Source: Xestospongia bergquistia
Lineage: Eukaryota > Porifera > Demospongiae > Haplosclerida > Petrosiidae
DNA length: 64,000 nucleotides
NCBI GenBank assembly: GCA_963965975.1
Contig: OZ014419.1
Location: 1,302,001-1,366,000 of the forward strand
Direction of reading: 5' to 3'
In this document: in pieces, positions 32,773 to 55,464 of the stretch
Layout of the letters: the number at the start of each line of letters is the position of its first letter
Position numbering within the stretch: position 1 is the stretch's first letter
The notes under the pieces: generated by a model
Told to the model about the DNA's origin: nothing
Seen by the model: the letters and a program-made list of their open reading frames with translations, nothing else
Database searches by the model: none
Made by a program: the position numbers and the translations under genes

Positions 32773-35700
32773 TTATGTCTGAGGATTTCCTTGAGTCTTG
32801 CTAATGTACTCCTGGTATTTCTTTTCTTGGGCCTGCCATAGCTTGCGTAATTTCTTCACTTGCTTTTCACTGAGCAGTTCACCAGATGCATCATGAGTAG
32901 GTATACCAGATTCATCAAACTGACTATATTTGTCACTTTGATCTCTAAACATGTCCTTTGGATTTACACGCGCTTGAGCATCACGTTGACGCTATATGAG
33001 ATAGCAATGCAGTAAAAAAAATCAACAATGCTGTTTCGTTACTTGTAATTCTTCCATTTTTCTTTTCTGTTCTTCTTTAGCTCTTAATTTTTCTTTCATT
33101 AACTAGACCAAATGAAATACTGACTTTATATAACAATCTTCATCACACATACTCCTCTTTCTGCTTCTCTTTCTTTCAAGAGAGTTTCTTTCCCAACTAG
33201 TTTAACCACTGTCCTACCTAAGTATACAATAAATAAACTGAGCAATGTGTTAAAATATGATGGCCAACCTTTTTTGTCTTCAAGTCGAACACCCAGTTCA
33301 ACTAATACTTCATCTCTTAGCTGGTCACAAAGTTGTAAGATGGGAGTAACTGCAAGTTAAAAATTAAAGTGTCACTTAGTATGTATAGCAAACCTTTCTC
33401 TTGAAGGGCAACATCCCTCACTTGTTCTCTGAAATCAGCAAGAGCACTAACATAAGGTGTCACTAACTGTTCCTAAACAAATCAAAAATGATCTAGTAAT
33501 AATTAGTCTGTATAATAGATCTGTCTAAAATATCCAGACTATATCTAGACTGTGTGTTGTCATTCTTACTACATCGCCGTGTTGTCCATCGTCTGTGGGA
33601 AATCCTATAGCTATCTCGTGGGGAATAACTCCAAACACCCTTAATAAATAAGAAAGATATTGAGCTATATTAGCTAACAGATGAAAGTTAGGCATATCTC
33701 CTTCTTCATCTATATAAGAATTAGAGAGAGATACAAGTTCTCTCATGTGTCGTAATACAGTGGGTGTGTCTAATGAGTCACAGAGAGCTGAATGAATAAG
33801 AGAACGTTTCTCGTAGAACCTGACAAAGGGGTATGACATTTTGTTACTCTTATATACCCTATTTTACTTGCTGTTCAAAAGGTTCTCTTTTTTGTTCCAT
33901 TTTGAGAAACCTTTAGCTCCTTCAGGACAACGTCTCACAAGGTCTTTAACAGCTAGGAAGAACTCCTGGAATATAACTTAGTATTAATATTGGAAAACAA
34001 GAATCCTAACGTTTAGTGTCTTTTCAAACTGAACTGCTTCAAGCATTGTGTTCTCAGAATAATCCAAAGTAGCATTCCACTGATGAAGTAGAAAGGCTAG
34101 TCTCAACTGAGAAGCACTGTGACGTTTTAAAGCTTCTTTGATTGTAATAAAATTCTTCAGGGACTTTGACATTTTGCAACCCTCGATGGTCAAATGACCA
34201 GCGTGTAAAAAGTAACCAATCCATTTATCAGATTCATAATGAGCCTTAGAGAAAAATTATAGTTTGAGTATATAGGAAGACTAGACTATAGACTTTACTT
34301 CTACTTGAGCAATTTCATTATCATGATGAGGAAATTTAAGGTCTACACCTCCAGTATGGATATCAGCAACAGAGCCAAGTATCTCACTATAAATTAAGAC
34401 TTAAGTAATGTCACATTAAATTTTTATCAGGTACTTCAGTATCAAAAGAAAAGGCTAGGTGACAAATATGAAAAGGACCACAAAAACACCTTAATTGTAT
34501 GATGGCCTGCCTCTCTCTTTCAAGCTCCACTCTCTCATGTCTACTTACCAAGCCATAACTGAACACTCTATATGCCATCCTGGTCTACCTTGACCCCATG
34601 GACTGGGCCAAGCTGGTTCTCCAGGCTTGCTTGCTTTCCACAAAGCAAAATCATTATGATGTCTCTTGTCTTGGAGACGATCAGCTGAAACGCTCAACTC
34701 ACCTGACAAAGAGAAGAGTACATTATTATTACATTTGACATAATACCTTCTCCTTCAGCCAATGCCTTGAGATCTCCAACAGCTTCTGGTACTAATTTGG
34801 CATAATGGTGATTAGGAGAAGTTGAAAATTTAAGAGTATCAAAGTACACTGAACCATTTGATTCATATCTATTCGAAAAATATTGTCTAGTGGGTCACTA
34901 AAGAGAAAATACTTACCCATAACCATTTTTGATTATTTTCTCAACAAATTGTATAATTTCAGGGACATACTCAGTGACCCGAGTTAAAACATGAGGAGGT
35001 AGTACCTAATGAGAGACAAGACTAAAAATTATGAAAGCTACTTGACTCACATTAAGTGCTTTCATATCATTGTGATAATCTTCCTCCCAGTAATGTGTTA
35101 AAGCTGTGAATATCCCATGATCAGTAACACCAGCTCCATACTTTAAGACAAACTATATCATAACACACAAAACAAGATAATACCTTTCGATCCAACCACT
35201 TTGCTAAAGGATCACGAACTGCCTCAATAAGATCCGACTGTTAGGAAAAAAAGTAAATACTAGGCCCTTCCTCCATTTTAATAGGAGGGGTCGACATTAC
35301 AAGGTCAGTGTTACTACTTACTACTGGTGTTTCAAGGCCATTGGAAGCAGCTTGAATGGCGGTCTTAGCCGTAGTCTGTAAGAGAAGCAAGTATAGAAGT
35401 GTTACTCTGTGCTACTTACCACAGTAGCAGTTAACATGGCCAATTTATCTTTGTCTGTCTCATGAGATAATTTCTCTTCATAAAACTGATGGGTATATTC
35501 CATTAATAACTTGAATTAATAACTAGTACAACAATAACCTTCAGCGCTTCCTGTGCATTAACCTTCACTTCCTCTAGAGGTCTATTGCGAGCCTTGTACT
35601 CTGTTAGCAGATGATTTTGTCTAGCCCTATTGATGATCTAGTAAGAGAATAATAAAATGAACTCTGACTTCCTCTGTTGCTTATTCAAAATAAAACAAAG

Positions 35701-36259
35701 TGCAAAGTAAACAAGCTTTAACCAAGTCTTTAAGATTTTAGAAATACCATTGTTTTCATATCGACATATGTACTTTCTATTAAATCATTTTATTTACTTT
35801 ATCATCAATATCAGTGATATTCATGACAAAGAGAATATCGTAACCGAAATAGTCAGACAGAACTCGACGAATTATATCAAATGTAATGTAGGACCTAGAG
35901 CATATGAAAGAAAGAAATGGTAAGAGAAAAATGAAGGCAGACAGACAAAGAGGGAGAGTTTACCTAGCATGTCCCATGTGTGAAGCATCATAAACAGTTG
36001 GACCACAACTATACCAAGTAATCTGTTTACTGTTTAAAGGTACGAAAACTTCCTAAATTAATCAACATAATAATTACACATGCTAGATTTTTTATTACTA
36101 CATGACTCCTACCTTCTTTCGTGTTAAACTATTGTATAACTTTAAACAGTTCAAAGATTCATCAGTTTGTGGAGGAACCCCTGTAACTAAGAGACAAATT
36201 AATCATTGTAACCACATATAACATATACACTACTAACCTGTAATGTCAGAAGAGGCCAT
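32773..36259 (-). CDS. CARS1: Cysteinyl-tRNA synthetase, cytosolic
   Basis: A class I aminoacyl-tRNA synthetase charging tRNA-Cys. It is encoded by many small exons; the first are 36259-36238, 36180-36113 and 36052-35964. The HIGH-type signature is HMGH (35980-35969) in [16 protein letters not shown]. Zinc/active-site GRPGWHIEC lies near 34.55 kb and KMSKS at 34175-34161, in [18 protein letters not shown]. Anticodon-binding helices follow, then the metazoan C-terminal extension ([14 protein letters not shown] ... [18 protein letters not shown]). Both catalytic signatures are intact. It ends at 32773 and diverges from OGG1 on the other side. Confidence 0.95.
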
Positions 36260-37398
36260 TTTTATCCACCACAATTTTTGACTGACTAAAAATCTACAAA
36301 AATGAACAGATCTATAAATATTGTTGAAGAGAGAGGTCATAGGATAATAAGCAATAAAAACCGAAGTATGTGTCAACAAGTTTTCATCATCAAGATTGCA
36401 ACAACGAGGAACAGTATTGCCGCAAAGAGTATGATCCAGATGATCAGTTAATAATTAAAATGGGTGTGGTCATAATTAATATTAATTTTTGTTAAAATGC
36501 ACAATGAAAATTATGTGTAAAAATTAAATGTAGACTTTCTTTTTTTATTTCAACAGATACTACTGTTATATATTTTACTGTAAGCTTCAACATAATATGA
36601 TTTATTTGAACTTCCTACAAGTAGTCAACTTTTAAGCATTCTCTTTTTGTTCTTGGTATCAGAGGAGTCAGTCTTGTTAGTTAATGAAGTAAGTCAATTT
36701 CCTACAGTGTCAGGAATAACTCCATTGACTATCAAGGAACTCTTGGCAAGGTCTTTGTAATATTTCCTACGATGTCACATTGGATCAAGAATTCCATCGA
36801 CCATGAAAGAACTCTTAGTAATTAATTACCTCATACATGGTCAATGGAGTTCTTTAAAGAACTCCATTTCTAAAGTTTTACATGAAAATTTGCATGTAAA
36901 ACTTTAAAAAACAGTCTAAAGAACTTGAAAAGAAATTGTAAGTTTTTTACACTGTCCTCTCAAGAATATTGAGGATTGAGTAACATTTTGTTACAATTTC
37001 TTATGCAGTGCAAGGATTTTCACTTGTTAACTCTTACCTTGGTCTTTATTGTTTTCTCTCACACACTAAAAGATCAAGTCAAAGATATTGAAGATTCTAA
37101 AGTGTGTTCTCTTTATTAATATATATCTTTCCTTTCCCAATAGTGTGATCAACAATGCAGTACTATTTCTACATAGTGATGTCATGGATTCTCACATGTT
37201 AGAGATGCTAGAATGTACATCAAATATACAAAGAATCTTGAATAAAACTTGCTCTATTTTGGTTTGTAATATTGTGTATTTGATATGATAAATAGTGCAT
37301 GAATGTCAAGATATCTTCTTGTGTTACTAGAAGTCTCATATTATTTGCATACTTTTTTCTTTAAAAGCGAGATATGGAGTGGGCGTGGCTACAGTGAA
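36260..37398. other. Intergenic region between CARS1 and OGG1 with palindromes
   Basis: About 1.1 kb without a supported gene. It contains two related segments in direct orientation (36717-36750 and 36793-36822, sharing CCAT.GAC.AT.A..GAACTCTT), an inverted relative (36836-36868) holding a perfect 22-bp palindrome (36845-36866), and a hairpin with 14-bp arms (36871-36884 / 36893-36906). These look like the core of a small snap-back element. GGGCGTGG lies at 37381-37388 just before the OGG1 start. Confidence 0.65.
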
Positions 37399-39072
37399 AT
37401 GACAGACATTATTTGGAGAGAAATATCTGTTTCACCTGAAGAACTCTCTCTTGCAAGTATTTTACCTACAGGACAAGCTTTTCGGTGGCATAAAACTGGA
37501 TCTGATCCTGAAGAATGGTCAGGAACAATATCAAGAAGGTAGGTAACCTTGTATATATTTATTGGGAATATTTATCAGCTAAAGTCTATTGTTTTCAGAC
37601 TATAATATATTTTGAATGCAAGTTGTTTATCCATACTACACATGTGTGTCCATCTGTATCCATTCTGTATTCATTCACATGATATCATGCGTCCATTCAT
37701 GCATCCTGTTATCCATACCAAATATCATAATGTCTGCCTGTTTTTCCTGTACACTGTATATTTAGTAGTGACATACCACTCATTTCTTTTATGTCTCTCT
37801 TTACTCCAGAGTGTATTCATTACGACAAACAAATAATGCACTACTTTTCCATGTTCATAACCAAACAGTTGCCAAAGATGGTCATGAATATGATGATGTT
37901 ACAATTCTAAAAAACTATTTTCAATTGGACGTATCTTGTACTGAATTATTCACAGAGTGGTCAAAAAATGACAAAATATTTAAAGAGTCATGTCATCATT
38001 GTCAAGGCATTCGGATCTTGAGTCAAGATCCCATCGAAACAATGTATGCTTTTATATGTTCTTCTAATAACAACATTCCTCGAATATCACTCATGATGAA
38101 TAGATTATGTCGACATTTTGGAACACTACTTGGTTTTTATAGAGACAGAGAATTCTATGATATTCCCACTTTTGAATCACTTACCGTTACTGGAGCCGAG
38201 GAAACATTGAGAGAACTTGGTTTTGGTTATAGAGCAAAATACATCACAAATGCAGCAAAATACATATTAGAACATCACACTAAAGAATGGTTGTATTCCT
38301 TGTGTCAGGTGGACTATGAAGAGGCATGGCAGCTGTTACAAACTGTTCCCGGCGTGGGACCTAAAGTCGCTGATTGTATTTGTTTAATGGGTTTAGGGAA
38401 ATCTCAGGCAGTGCCTGTTGATACACATATTTGGCGAGTGGCTATGAAACAATATGGATTTAAAGTTGCTGCTAGCAAGACTTTGACATTAACTGTCTAT
38501 AAACAGATAGGTAAGGGAACCTGCTCAAAGAGAACAGTGTTATCGTTGAGAGGTTAGGGGCTGTAGATGGGTTATGTCCCTAAGTGATTATTAATTTCGT
38601 GTTTACATTAACAAGCATGTTATCCATATCAATTTGTTAATCGTTTCATTTGTTTGTTTTTTTCATTTTCTAAATTGAAAATGAAACTGAGAAGAATGTT
38701 ACAGTTTTTAAAATACTTGAGATAATATTGTATGAATCTAATAAATAAAATTCTCAGTCTCAGAATACAAGTACCTTATTTCCTTTATAGGAGATATGTT
38801 TAGAAGCAGACATGGAGTATATGCAGGATGGGCTCAAGCTGTAAGTCATGTTAACACTTAGCTGTAATATCCTTAGAGAAAACTTGTAAATACCCTATGT
38901 TAGGAAGCAATATGGTTGAATAGTGTTAGTAGTAATCAAAGTGAGGTCATTTTGAACTTAGAAGCTAATAGTTCTAATCATTCAATGAGGAAGTCAATTC
39001 TTATCATGTTCTTTTTCTTTGTAGATTCTGTTTAGAAGGGAACTCTTAAGAGATAAGGAAAAGAAGAATTAA
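37399..39072 (+). CDS. OGG1: 8-oxoguanine DNA glycosylase/lyase
   Basis: Excises 8-oxoguanine paired with C in base-excision repair. Exons 37399-37538, 37810-38510, 38791-38840, 39025-39072; 312 residues (human alpha form 345). The N-terminal OGG domain shows LPTGQAFRWH; the helical domain shows QDPIE, FICSSNNNI and LGFGYRAKYI. The helix-hairpin-helix PGVGPKVADCICLMGLG carries the catalytic Lys. The following AVPVDTHIW holds the conserved Asp, and the C-terminus ends in YAGWAQAILF. The ATG at 37399 is preferred to one at 37303 because the protein then begins as in the family and the GGGCGTGG box lies directly upstream. Confidence 0.95.
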
Positions 39073-39322
39073 CACATTATTGATTTAATAAAGAATTATG
39101 GGTCCTGATTGTTATTAAAATTTACAGGCTGGTTCCTGTGCATAGTTTCAAAGCGTTTATACTAAAGAATGTAATAAATAAGAAAATTCATTATGACACA
39201 TTCTCTGTGGGAGTGTTCCTAAGTAAAAAGTCCAATTCTTTGAGTTTTATGAACAAGTGCATGGGGTATAGTTGCAGTTACTATAATTCTAGCGAGTTGA
39301 TCTAGTGTGACAGCCATTCTGG

Positions 39323-50102
<10,780 letters not shown>

Positions 50103-50354
50103 TTCATGTTTTATTTTTATTAGTTATCTTTATATAATAATTATATTAATTACTTTTGTATTCATTGCCACTGTGATTATGTTACCATGGCAACATGCAA
50201 ATCACCCAACTACAAACACTTACTAAAAAATCACTCAAAACTTAATTGTGTGTAAAATCAATTATTACAATTATTAATTCAGCAATATAAAAAAAAACTG
50301 GTTTTGTTTACATGTTTATAACTAATATTTATTGTCTTTTAAATCCACCAAAAT

Positions 50355-52045
50355 TTAACACTCTTGATGACGATAATATGCATTTTGGAAGAACTCACCC
50401 ACAGATTTTACAATGGCATTGCAAGACTGAGCACTCTTGTCAGCTAACTGAAGCACTAGAAACAATACAATCAAATTATTGCAGACTTTGAAGACAAAAT
50501 ACATTCACAATGAAGATATATTCTTAATAATACATACATTGTTCCTTTGCACAACGTTTTGCTGATCTACTATGTTTTTCGCTTCTTTGAAACGTTGGTA
50601 AAGCTGATATTGAGTTAGTTCTTGATCCTGTAGTTACATCATTATGATGTAATGTACTATGACATATGATGAGTTATCACTTACTGTCATCTGAAATATA
50701 ATATTGATTTCCTTTAGAAAAGAAACTCACAGAGGCTGACAAAAGCCTATCAACAACTTCAGTTTCAGTTTCTGTCAATCGATACTACATTTCCAATTGA
50801 AAATGATATGTAATTATATTCAAAGAACTGACTTCATGTGGAACTCCAAAAACGTAGTAAAAAGCAGACAGGCCATAAATTTGTAATTTACCTACAATCA
50901 ACTAATACTGTCACTGCATTTGTATGGGATCAACTCACCTGTTCCATAAAATGGTTGATCAGCAGTGCTCTTGTAGGTCTTTGAAAAATCCCCAGATACC
51001 ACTGTAAGCGATGTAGCTGAGTATTTCTCGTATCCAACTTCATTTCTTTTAATAAACAGTGTATTTTCTCTATAAACAAACGAAGTGCCGAATGGGACTT
51101 TAATTTCATTGAGATATTCTGCTGTCATCTGGAACAAAAATCATTTAATATACATTTCTCATGATAAACTGACTATTGGACTGCCAATTGTAGGACTAAC
51201 ATGGACTTCTCTTCTTTTCCTACTTGAAAGGCAACCAGGACTGAACTGTTTGGATATATCAATGCAAAAAGCCCACAAAAAATATCCGCCAGCACGGCAT
51301 TTCTTGTTGGATCGAAAGTGAACTTGCAATTTTTGTGGTTCATAACCTTGTTTAGTAATGTTAAAGTCAGAATAGGTATTATTCTTAACACCAACACATC
51401 CACATGTTGGAACATCTTGGCCACCCAACGAGTCTCGAGTAAGTGTAAGAAAATCAAGACACTGACCTAATTGATAATATTTGCTAGTGGAGATATATAT
51501 GCAGTATCACTTACCTGAGTCAGTGGGATTGTCAATTTTATGTGTAGAAAATTGGTAAAACAAGAATTGATTTTTTTCACATTGTATGTCATAAGCACAA
51601 AACAACTTGTCATCATAACAGCTAAAACGCATAGCGACAATCATTCGATAATAATATTATCATATACAACTTACTGTTGGTTGTAATATCCTGGGTGAAA
51701 TATTCTGTAAGCTACATATCCATTACCTTGAGTGTGCAATAAAGGTTGATCATCAGCAGGATTGTATGCCTTTTTAAGTCTGCATGTAATAGGAAACTTG
51801 TTTCTAACTTTAATTCGTTGACAGTGACAGACACTACATATGAGGAGCTAAAATAACAGAAAATAATACATTCGTTTTTTTTACTTTTTTCCTCTTATTC
51901 CATTGATAACACCATTTGTTCTATCACAAATGAGTTGAGGTGGAATATCATTCAAAGGTGGAGGTCCACTACAAGGACACTGACTTGAATTCACAACCAC
52001 ATCAATGGTTGAAAAGAGCAAGAATAACAAGATGAATCTCATCAT
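50355..52045 (-). CDS. Secreted CUB-like protein with polybasic cleavage site, copy C
   Basis: Exons 52045-51885, 51833-51675, 51621-51515, 51466-51174, 51128-50939, 50891-50833, 50784-50685, 50627-50538, 50455-50355; 419 residues, in phase. A distant paralogue of the two tandem genes at 14-18 kb, with the same order: signal peptide (MMRFILLFLLFSTIDVVV), Cys-rich start (CPCSGPPP), CHCQRIKVRNK, CUB-like domain (LFCAYDIQCEKNQFLFYQF, CLDFLTLTRD, FRSNKKCRAGGYFLWAFCI), polybasic RKRR at 51221-51210, second module (FGTSFVYRENTLFIKR, LQIYGLSAFYYVFG) and a C-terminal SCNAIV ... Cys-stop. The ATG pair at 52045/52042 is the start. The cleavage site and exon phases are conserved despite low identity. 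Confidence 0.85.
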
Positions 52046-52768
52046 GATGTTTGCTGCACAGAGCAGAGAGACTAACAAGAGCATTTAAATAGGCAAAACT
52101 AGAGTAGGCAAGCCCGGATGACACTAGATTATTTTACTCATCAGCTAGGAATGTTTTGACTAGGATTATTTCAGGTCAGCCCACAAAATCCTCTTGAAAG
52201 AACCCATTTTGCTACCTCAATTGTATAATTATACTGGTGAAACTCTACATGATGTGATTAGTTGTGAGTAAGGAGTAGGTAGTTGTATCCTGGCTCTGTA
52301 TCGATATCAAAGTGTGAAATTGTCACTTAGTCAGGTCACTCACTCTAACTGCACATGTGGTTTCCTGTGCAGTTGGCTCACTCACTAAGGTCACTCACTC
52401 TAGCTGTTCCTGTGCAGTTGGGTCACTCACTCTAGCTGCACATGTGATTTCCTGTGTAGTTGGGTCACTCACTAAGGTCACTCACTCTAGCTGTTCCTGT
52501 GTAGTTGGGTCACTCACTAAGGTCACTTACTCTAGTTGTGCATGTGGTTTATTTTGCAATTGGGTCATCTTCAAATTTGTTTTAAAATTTATTCTTTTTG
52601 CCAAAAGAGGAAATTTACAAAATATCATTAAAGTTGGAGCACCAGGTGAAAACAAAAACTGAATTTAACCAAAAGACAACAAAGTATCATTAGAAAAGTA
52701 ACAAAGATGGTATCCAACATGAGCATGGATCTATAAATACAGTGACTGTCATGACATAACAGTTACTA
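52046..52768. other. Intergenic with a GGTCACTCACT minisatellite
   Basis: From about 52330 to 52560 a composite tandem array repeats GGTCACTCACTCTAGCTG plus either CACATGTGGTTTCCTGTG or TTCCTGTG, then CAGTTGGGTCACTCACTAA. Roughly four higher-order units alternate. A 101-residue open frame through it (52357-52662) is a repeat artefact. No gene is seen. Confidence 0.8.
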
Positions 52769-54057
52769 CTAAGAGTCAAAGTGTTTATGTACAATTCCCA
52801 TTAATCTCATATCTTTCAGAGCTTGTCGTAAAGCTCGCACAGTTGCTTTCTCTCCCTGCAGATCTCTCCATCTACAATATAATAAAGCAGTTTATCTTAA
52901 CAGTGACAAAAGCACAATTTTTACCTTAGCAGTGCTTGTAAAGATGCCTCGTGTAAATCCATTATATTGGCTGCTTGAATCTGTTGAATTTCAGACTCTG
53001 GTAGATTTAAATGACGAGCTAGCATCTTCCAATCTTTTCCAACTTCTTTTCCAATCTCCATTAGATTTACATGACTTAGATCATTCTCAGAGAGTATCTT
53101 GGACTGTGGGGTTACTATAGAACCTGTAATAGGGAGACAAATCTGTTCATTGAGAGATACAGTGACAACTATAAAACATACCTTTTTCTTCATAGAGGCC
53201 AACAAGTTCACACAAGTCATTTCTATCAATGGCACTCAAAATCCCCTTCAAGTAACCAAGATTATCAGAACTGATGAGATCTAAAAATATTTATAATGCT
53301 CACTTTTCCAACCATCAACTATTGTCTAAAGTCTAGAAGTGACCCTAGGCTGTTATACAATTGAATGAACACTGACTTTTTGTAACTATGACTTGGATTG
53401 TAAACAGTATATGAAAAGGTCAGGGACTCCAGACATTATAAAAGGGTGTGTCTAAAGTCTCAAGAATGAATGTTGTACTTCAATAATAAAATTAATAATG
53501 TATTTTATTTGTCTATAAAAATTTAGATTGGTCTCAGGAACCAGTTCCTTAGCTTGGAGGAGAAAGGTCTGGTACACTACCTAACAAGTGTTTTTCTTAA
53601 TAGAGAAAAGAAGGGTAAGACACTCGCTTTTGGACACAGACCTTCATAGTCTTTTCCACTCCCTTTTTAAATTAAGCATTACTTACTATTGGGTATTGTT
53701 AGAGTTTTTACATCAACATTTTAAGTTTCAAACCTACACCTATTTCAGTTCATGTAAGTTAATACCAAGCAGTGTCACAGACCTTCCCTCCTCCCAGTGA
53801 AATGGCTAACTTATGAGACTAGTAGATAAGGTGCTATATATTAACGACTAATAGTGGCATTCTTAGGCCTCACTTTTCTCTTCCAAAGCCTCAAAAAGAG
53901 ATGTACCCTGATGTACACTTTCTAACTTTACTTTGGAGATTTCATCGGTAAGCAAGTGTTTCAAATCTTTCAGATTGTCTGTCGATAGTCTATCTGAAAG
54001 TTTTAATAACATTCTACGGAATTCTAGTCGCTTCACTCTGTACTCATCTTCTGCCAT
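52769..54057 (-). CDS. FADD-like adaptor: death effector domain plus death domain
   Basis: Exons 54057-53874, 53280-53182, 53123-52925, 52871-52769; 194 residues (human FADD 208). The N-terminal DED (residues about 5-95) has EFRRMLLKLSDRLSTDNLKDLKHLL, SLFEALEEKNLISSDNLGYLKGIL and the RxDL motif in DRNDLCELVGLYEE. The C-terminal death domain has NLMEIGKEVGKDWKMLARHLNL, EIQQIQ, LHEASLQALLRWRD and ATVRALRQALKDMRL. DED followed by DD is the architecture of FADD, which links death receptors to initiator caspases. Orthology to FADD rather than another DED-DD protein is inferred. The start is 73 bp from the divergent glycosyltransferase. Confidence 0.88.
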
Positions 54058-54130
54058 GTTTAATTTGTTAAAATTACTTTTCTTAGTTTTCTAATTATAC
54101 GTAGACCACGCCCCCAAACAAACTCCAAGA
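54058..54130. promoter_or_regulatory. Head-to-head promoter, FADD-like / B3GALT6-like
   Basis: Only 73 bp separate the two start codons. The one GC-rich word is CCACGCCCCC at 54106-54115 (reverse GGGGGCGTGG), a KLF/Sp-type box inside otherwise A/T-rich DNA. Both 5' UTRs must be very short or overlap. Confidence 0.6.
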
Positions 54131-55210
54131 ATGTCAACTCCAAGCTCACTCAGAACAGTATGGTTCTTCATGTTGTTTCCTTTATTATTGGAAACATCAG
54201 ATATAACAAATATCGACTTCACATTGACACCAGAACAACAGAAGATGATCCGAATGCAGAGACCACACCCAAGTCCACGTCAGTACAGCAGTATACGTCA
54301 ACAAGACACTATTCCTTCTTGTATCACTACATTAACACAAGCTACTGATAATAACCACAATCTCTATATTTCTCATCATCTAGTAACACCTAACCATCCC
54401 AAAGAATACACTTTACTTGTTTTAATTGAGTCATTCCAGAAGCGTACCTTGTGGAGAACTGCAATCAGACAAACTTGGAAACGTACTTTACCCAAAAACA
54501 TTGTTTTCTTATTTGTAATACCAGGAGCTAGCAACGACTCCACTCAACTGGTACTAGAAAGCAAAATGAATGAAGATATGATCTTTTTTCATAAAGTACA
54601 TCCTAAATCACCTTCCAGTGCTAGGCTAATACATTATCTTTATTGGTTAAATAAATTGTACAACTTCACTTACTTACTACGTACTTACGATAACTACTAC
54701 ATCAAAGTCAAAGATCTAATGGAAATTTTATCATCATTTAAATCCACTAAACATCTTTACATGGGTTATTTCCGAGGGAATACAACAGTAACCACAACTA
54801 CTGATGTCACTTGGTTCCTCTGTCCTTCGTACACACCTCATGCAGAAAGTGGAGCATATGTTCTTTCATATAGTTTAATCCACCGCTTTCTCAAACATAT
54901 TCAGTTTTTGAACTACTACAACAATGAAGGAGGTAGCATTGGTCTGTGGTTAAGTCCGTTTAAAGACGTCACTTTCCAACATGACTTTAACTTTAATTCA
55001 GGATTACAAGGTCACACCCGTGGATGTCGGAACACATACATTACAAGTCCCATGGAGAGTGAGCAAGAGATCAGAGATCGACATCTTATCTTAACATCAA
55101 GTAATGGGCATCTATTTTGTCTGACTGAATATGAGACAGAACAGAGTTATCTCTATGATTGGTCACAACTACCCAGTCAATGTTGTCAACAGCTTGTTCC
55201 CATTACTTGA
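54131..55210 (+). CDS. B3GALT6-like GT31 galactosyltransferase lacking the DxD motif, intronless
   Basis: Type II Golgi protein, 359 residues, with an N-terminal membrane anchor (about 8-20). GT31 blocks: LVLIESFQKRTLWRTAIRQTW, YLYWLNKLYNFTYLLR, MGYFRG, AESGAYVLSYSLIHRFL, GLWLSPFKDV. The C-terminus matches B3GALT6 closely (RGCRNTYIT ... YLYDWSQLPSQCC against YVYDWSAPPSQCC). B3GALT6 adds the second galactose of the glycosaminoglycan linker. The metal-binding site, ADDD in that enzyme, here reads TYDN (54683-54694), and the acidic SEDV block reads NNEGGS. Activity is therefore doubtful; it may be a pseudoenzyme, or a true orthologue may lie elsewhere. Confidence 0.85.
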   Translation: MSTPSSLRTVWFFMLFPLLLETSDITNIDFTLTPEQQKMIRMQRPHPSPRQYSSIRQQDTIPSCITTLTQATDNNHNLYISHHLVTPNHPKEYTLLVLIESFQKRTLWRTAIRQTWKRTLPKNIVFLFVIPGASNDSTQLVLESKMNEDMIFFHKVHPKSPSSARLIHYLYWLNKLYNFTYLLRTYDNYYIKVKDLMEILSSFKSTKHLYMGYFRGNTTVTTTTDVTWFLCPSYTPHAESGAYVLSYSLIHRFLKHIQFLNYYNNEGGSIGLWLSPFKDVTFQHDFNFNSGLQGHTRGCRNTYITSPMESEQEIRDRHLILTSSNGHLFCLTEYETEQSYLYDWSQLPSQCCQQLVPIT

Positions 55211-55464
55211 ACAGACATAAATTATAATATTTATACATTTTTTAGAAATTTATTGTTTTATAAGAATCATTTTTATTAACTAATTACTTAAATTGTTTGA
55301 TTAAATTGATGTTATTGCAATATGGAGTATGGAACCAGTAGAAGATACAAAACGACAACTTTTACAATACACAAAAATAGTAAGTGATTATTATAATGTA
55401 GCACAAATGGAGTGTTGTTGATATTATAGTACATAGAAAACACAAAATAAAGAACAGTAATCTT
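55211..55464. other. Convergent intergenic, nothing recognised
   Basis: About 250 bp of A/T-rich DNA between two stop codons, with AATAAA-like signals for both strands. No feature beyond probable 3' UTRs. Confidence 0.5.

Noticed and set aside
52357-52662. Cys/Ser-rich repeated frame resembling a secreted peptide
   Set aside because: It is a translation of the GGTCACTCACT minisatellite; no signal peptide or splice structure.
54160-54348. Alternative frame in the glycosyltransferase
   Set aside because: A shadow of the 359-residue GT31 frame.
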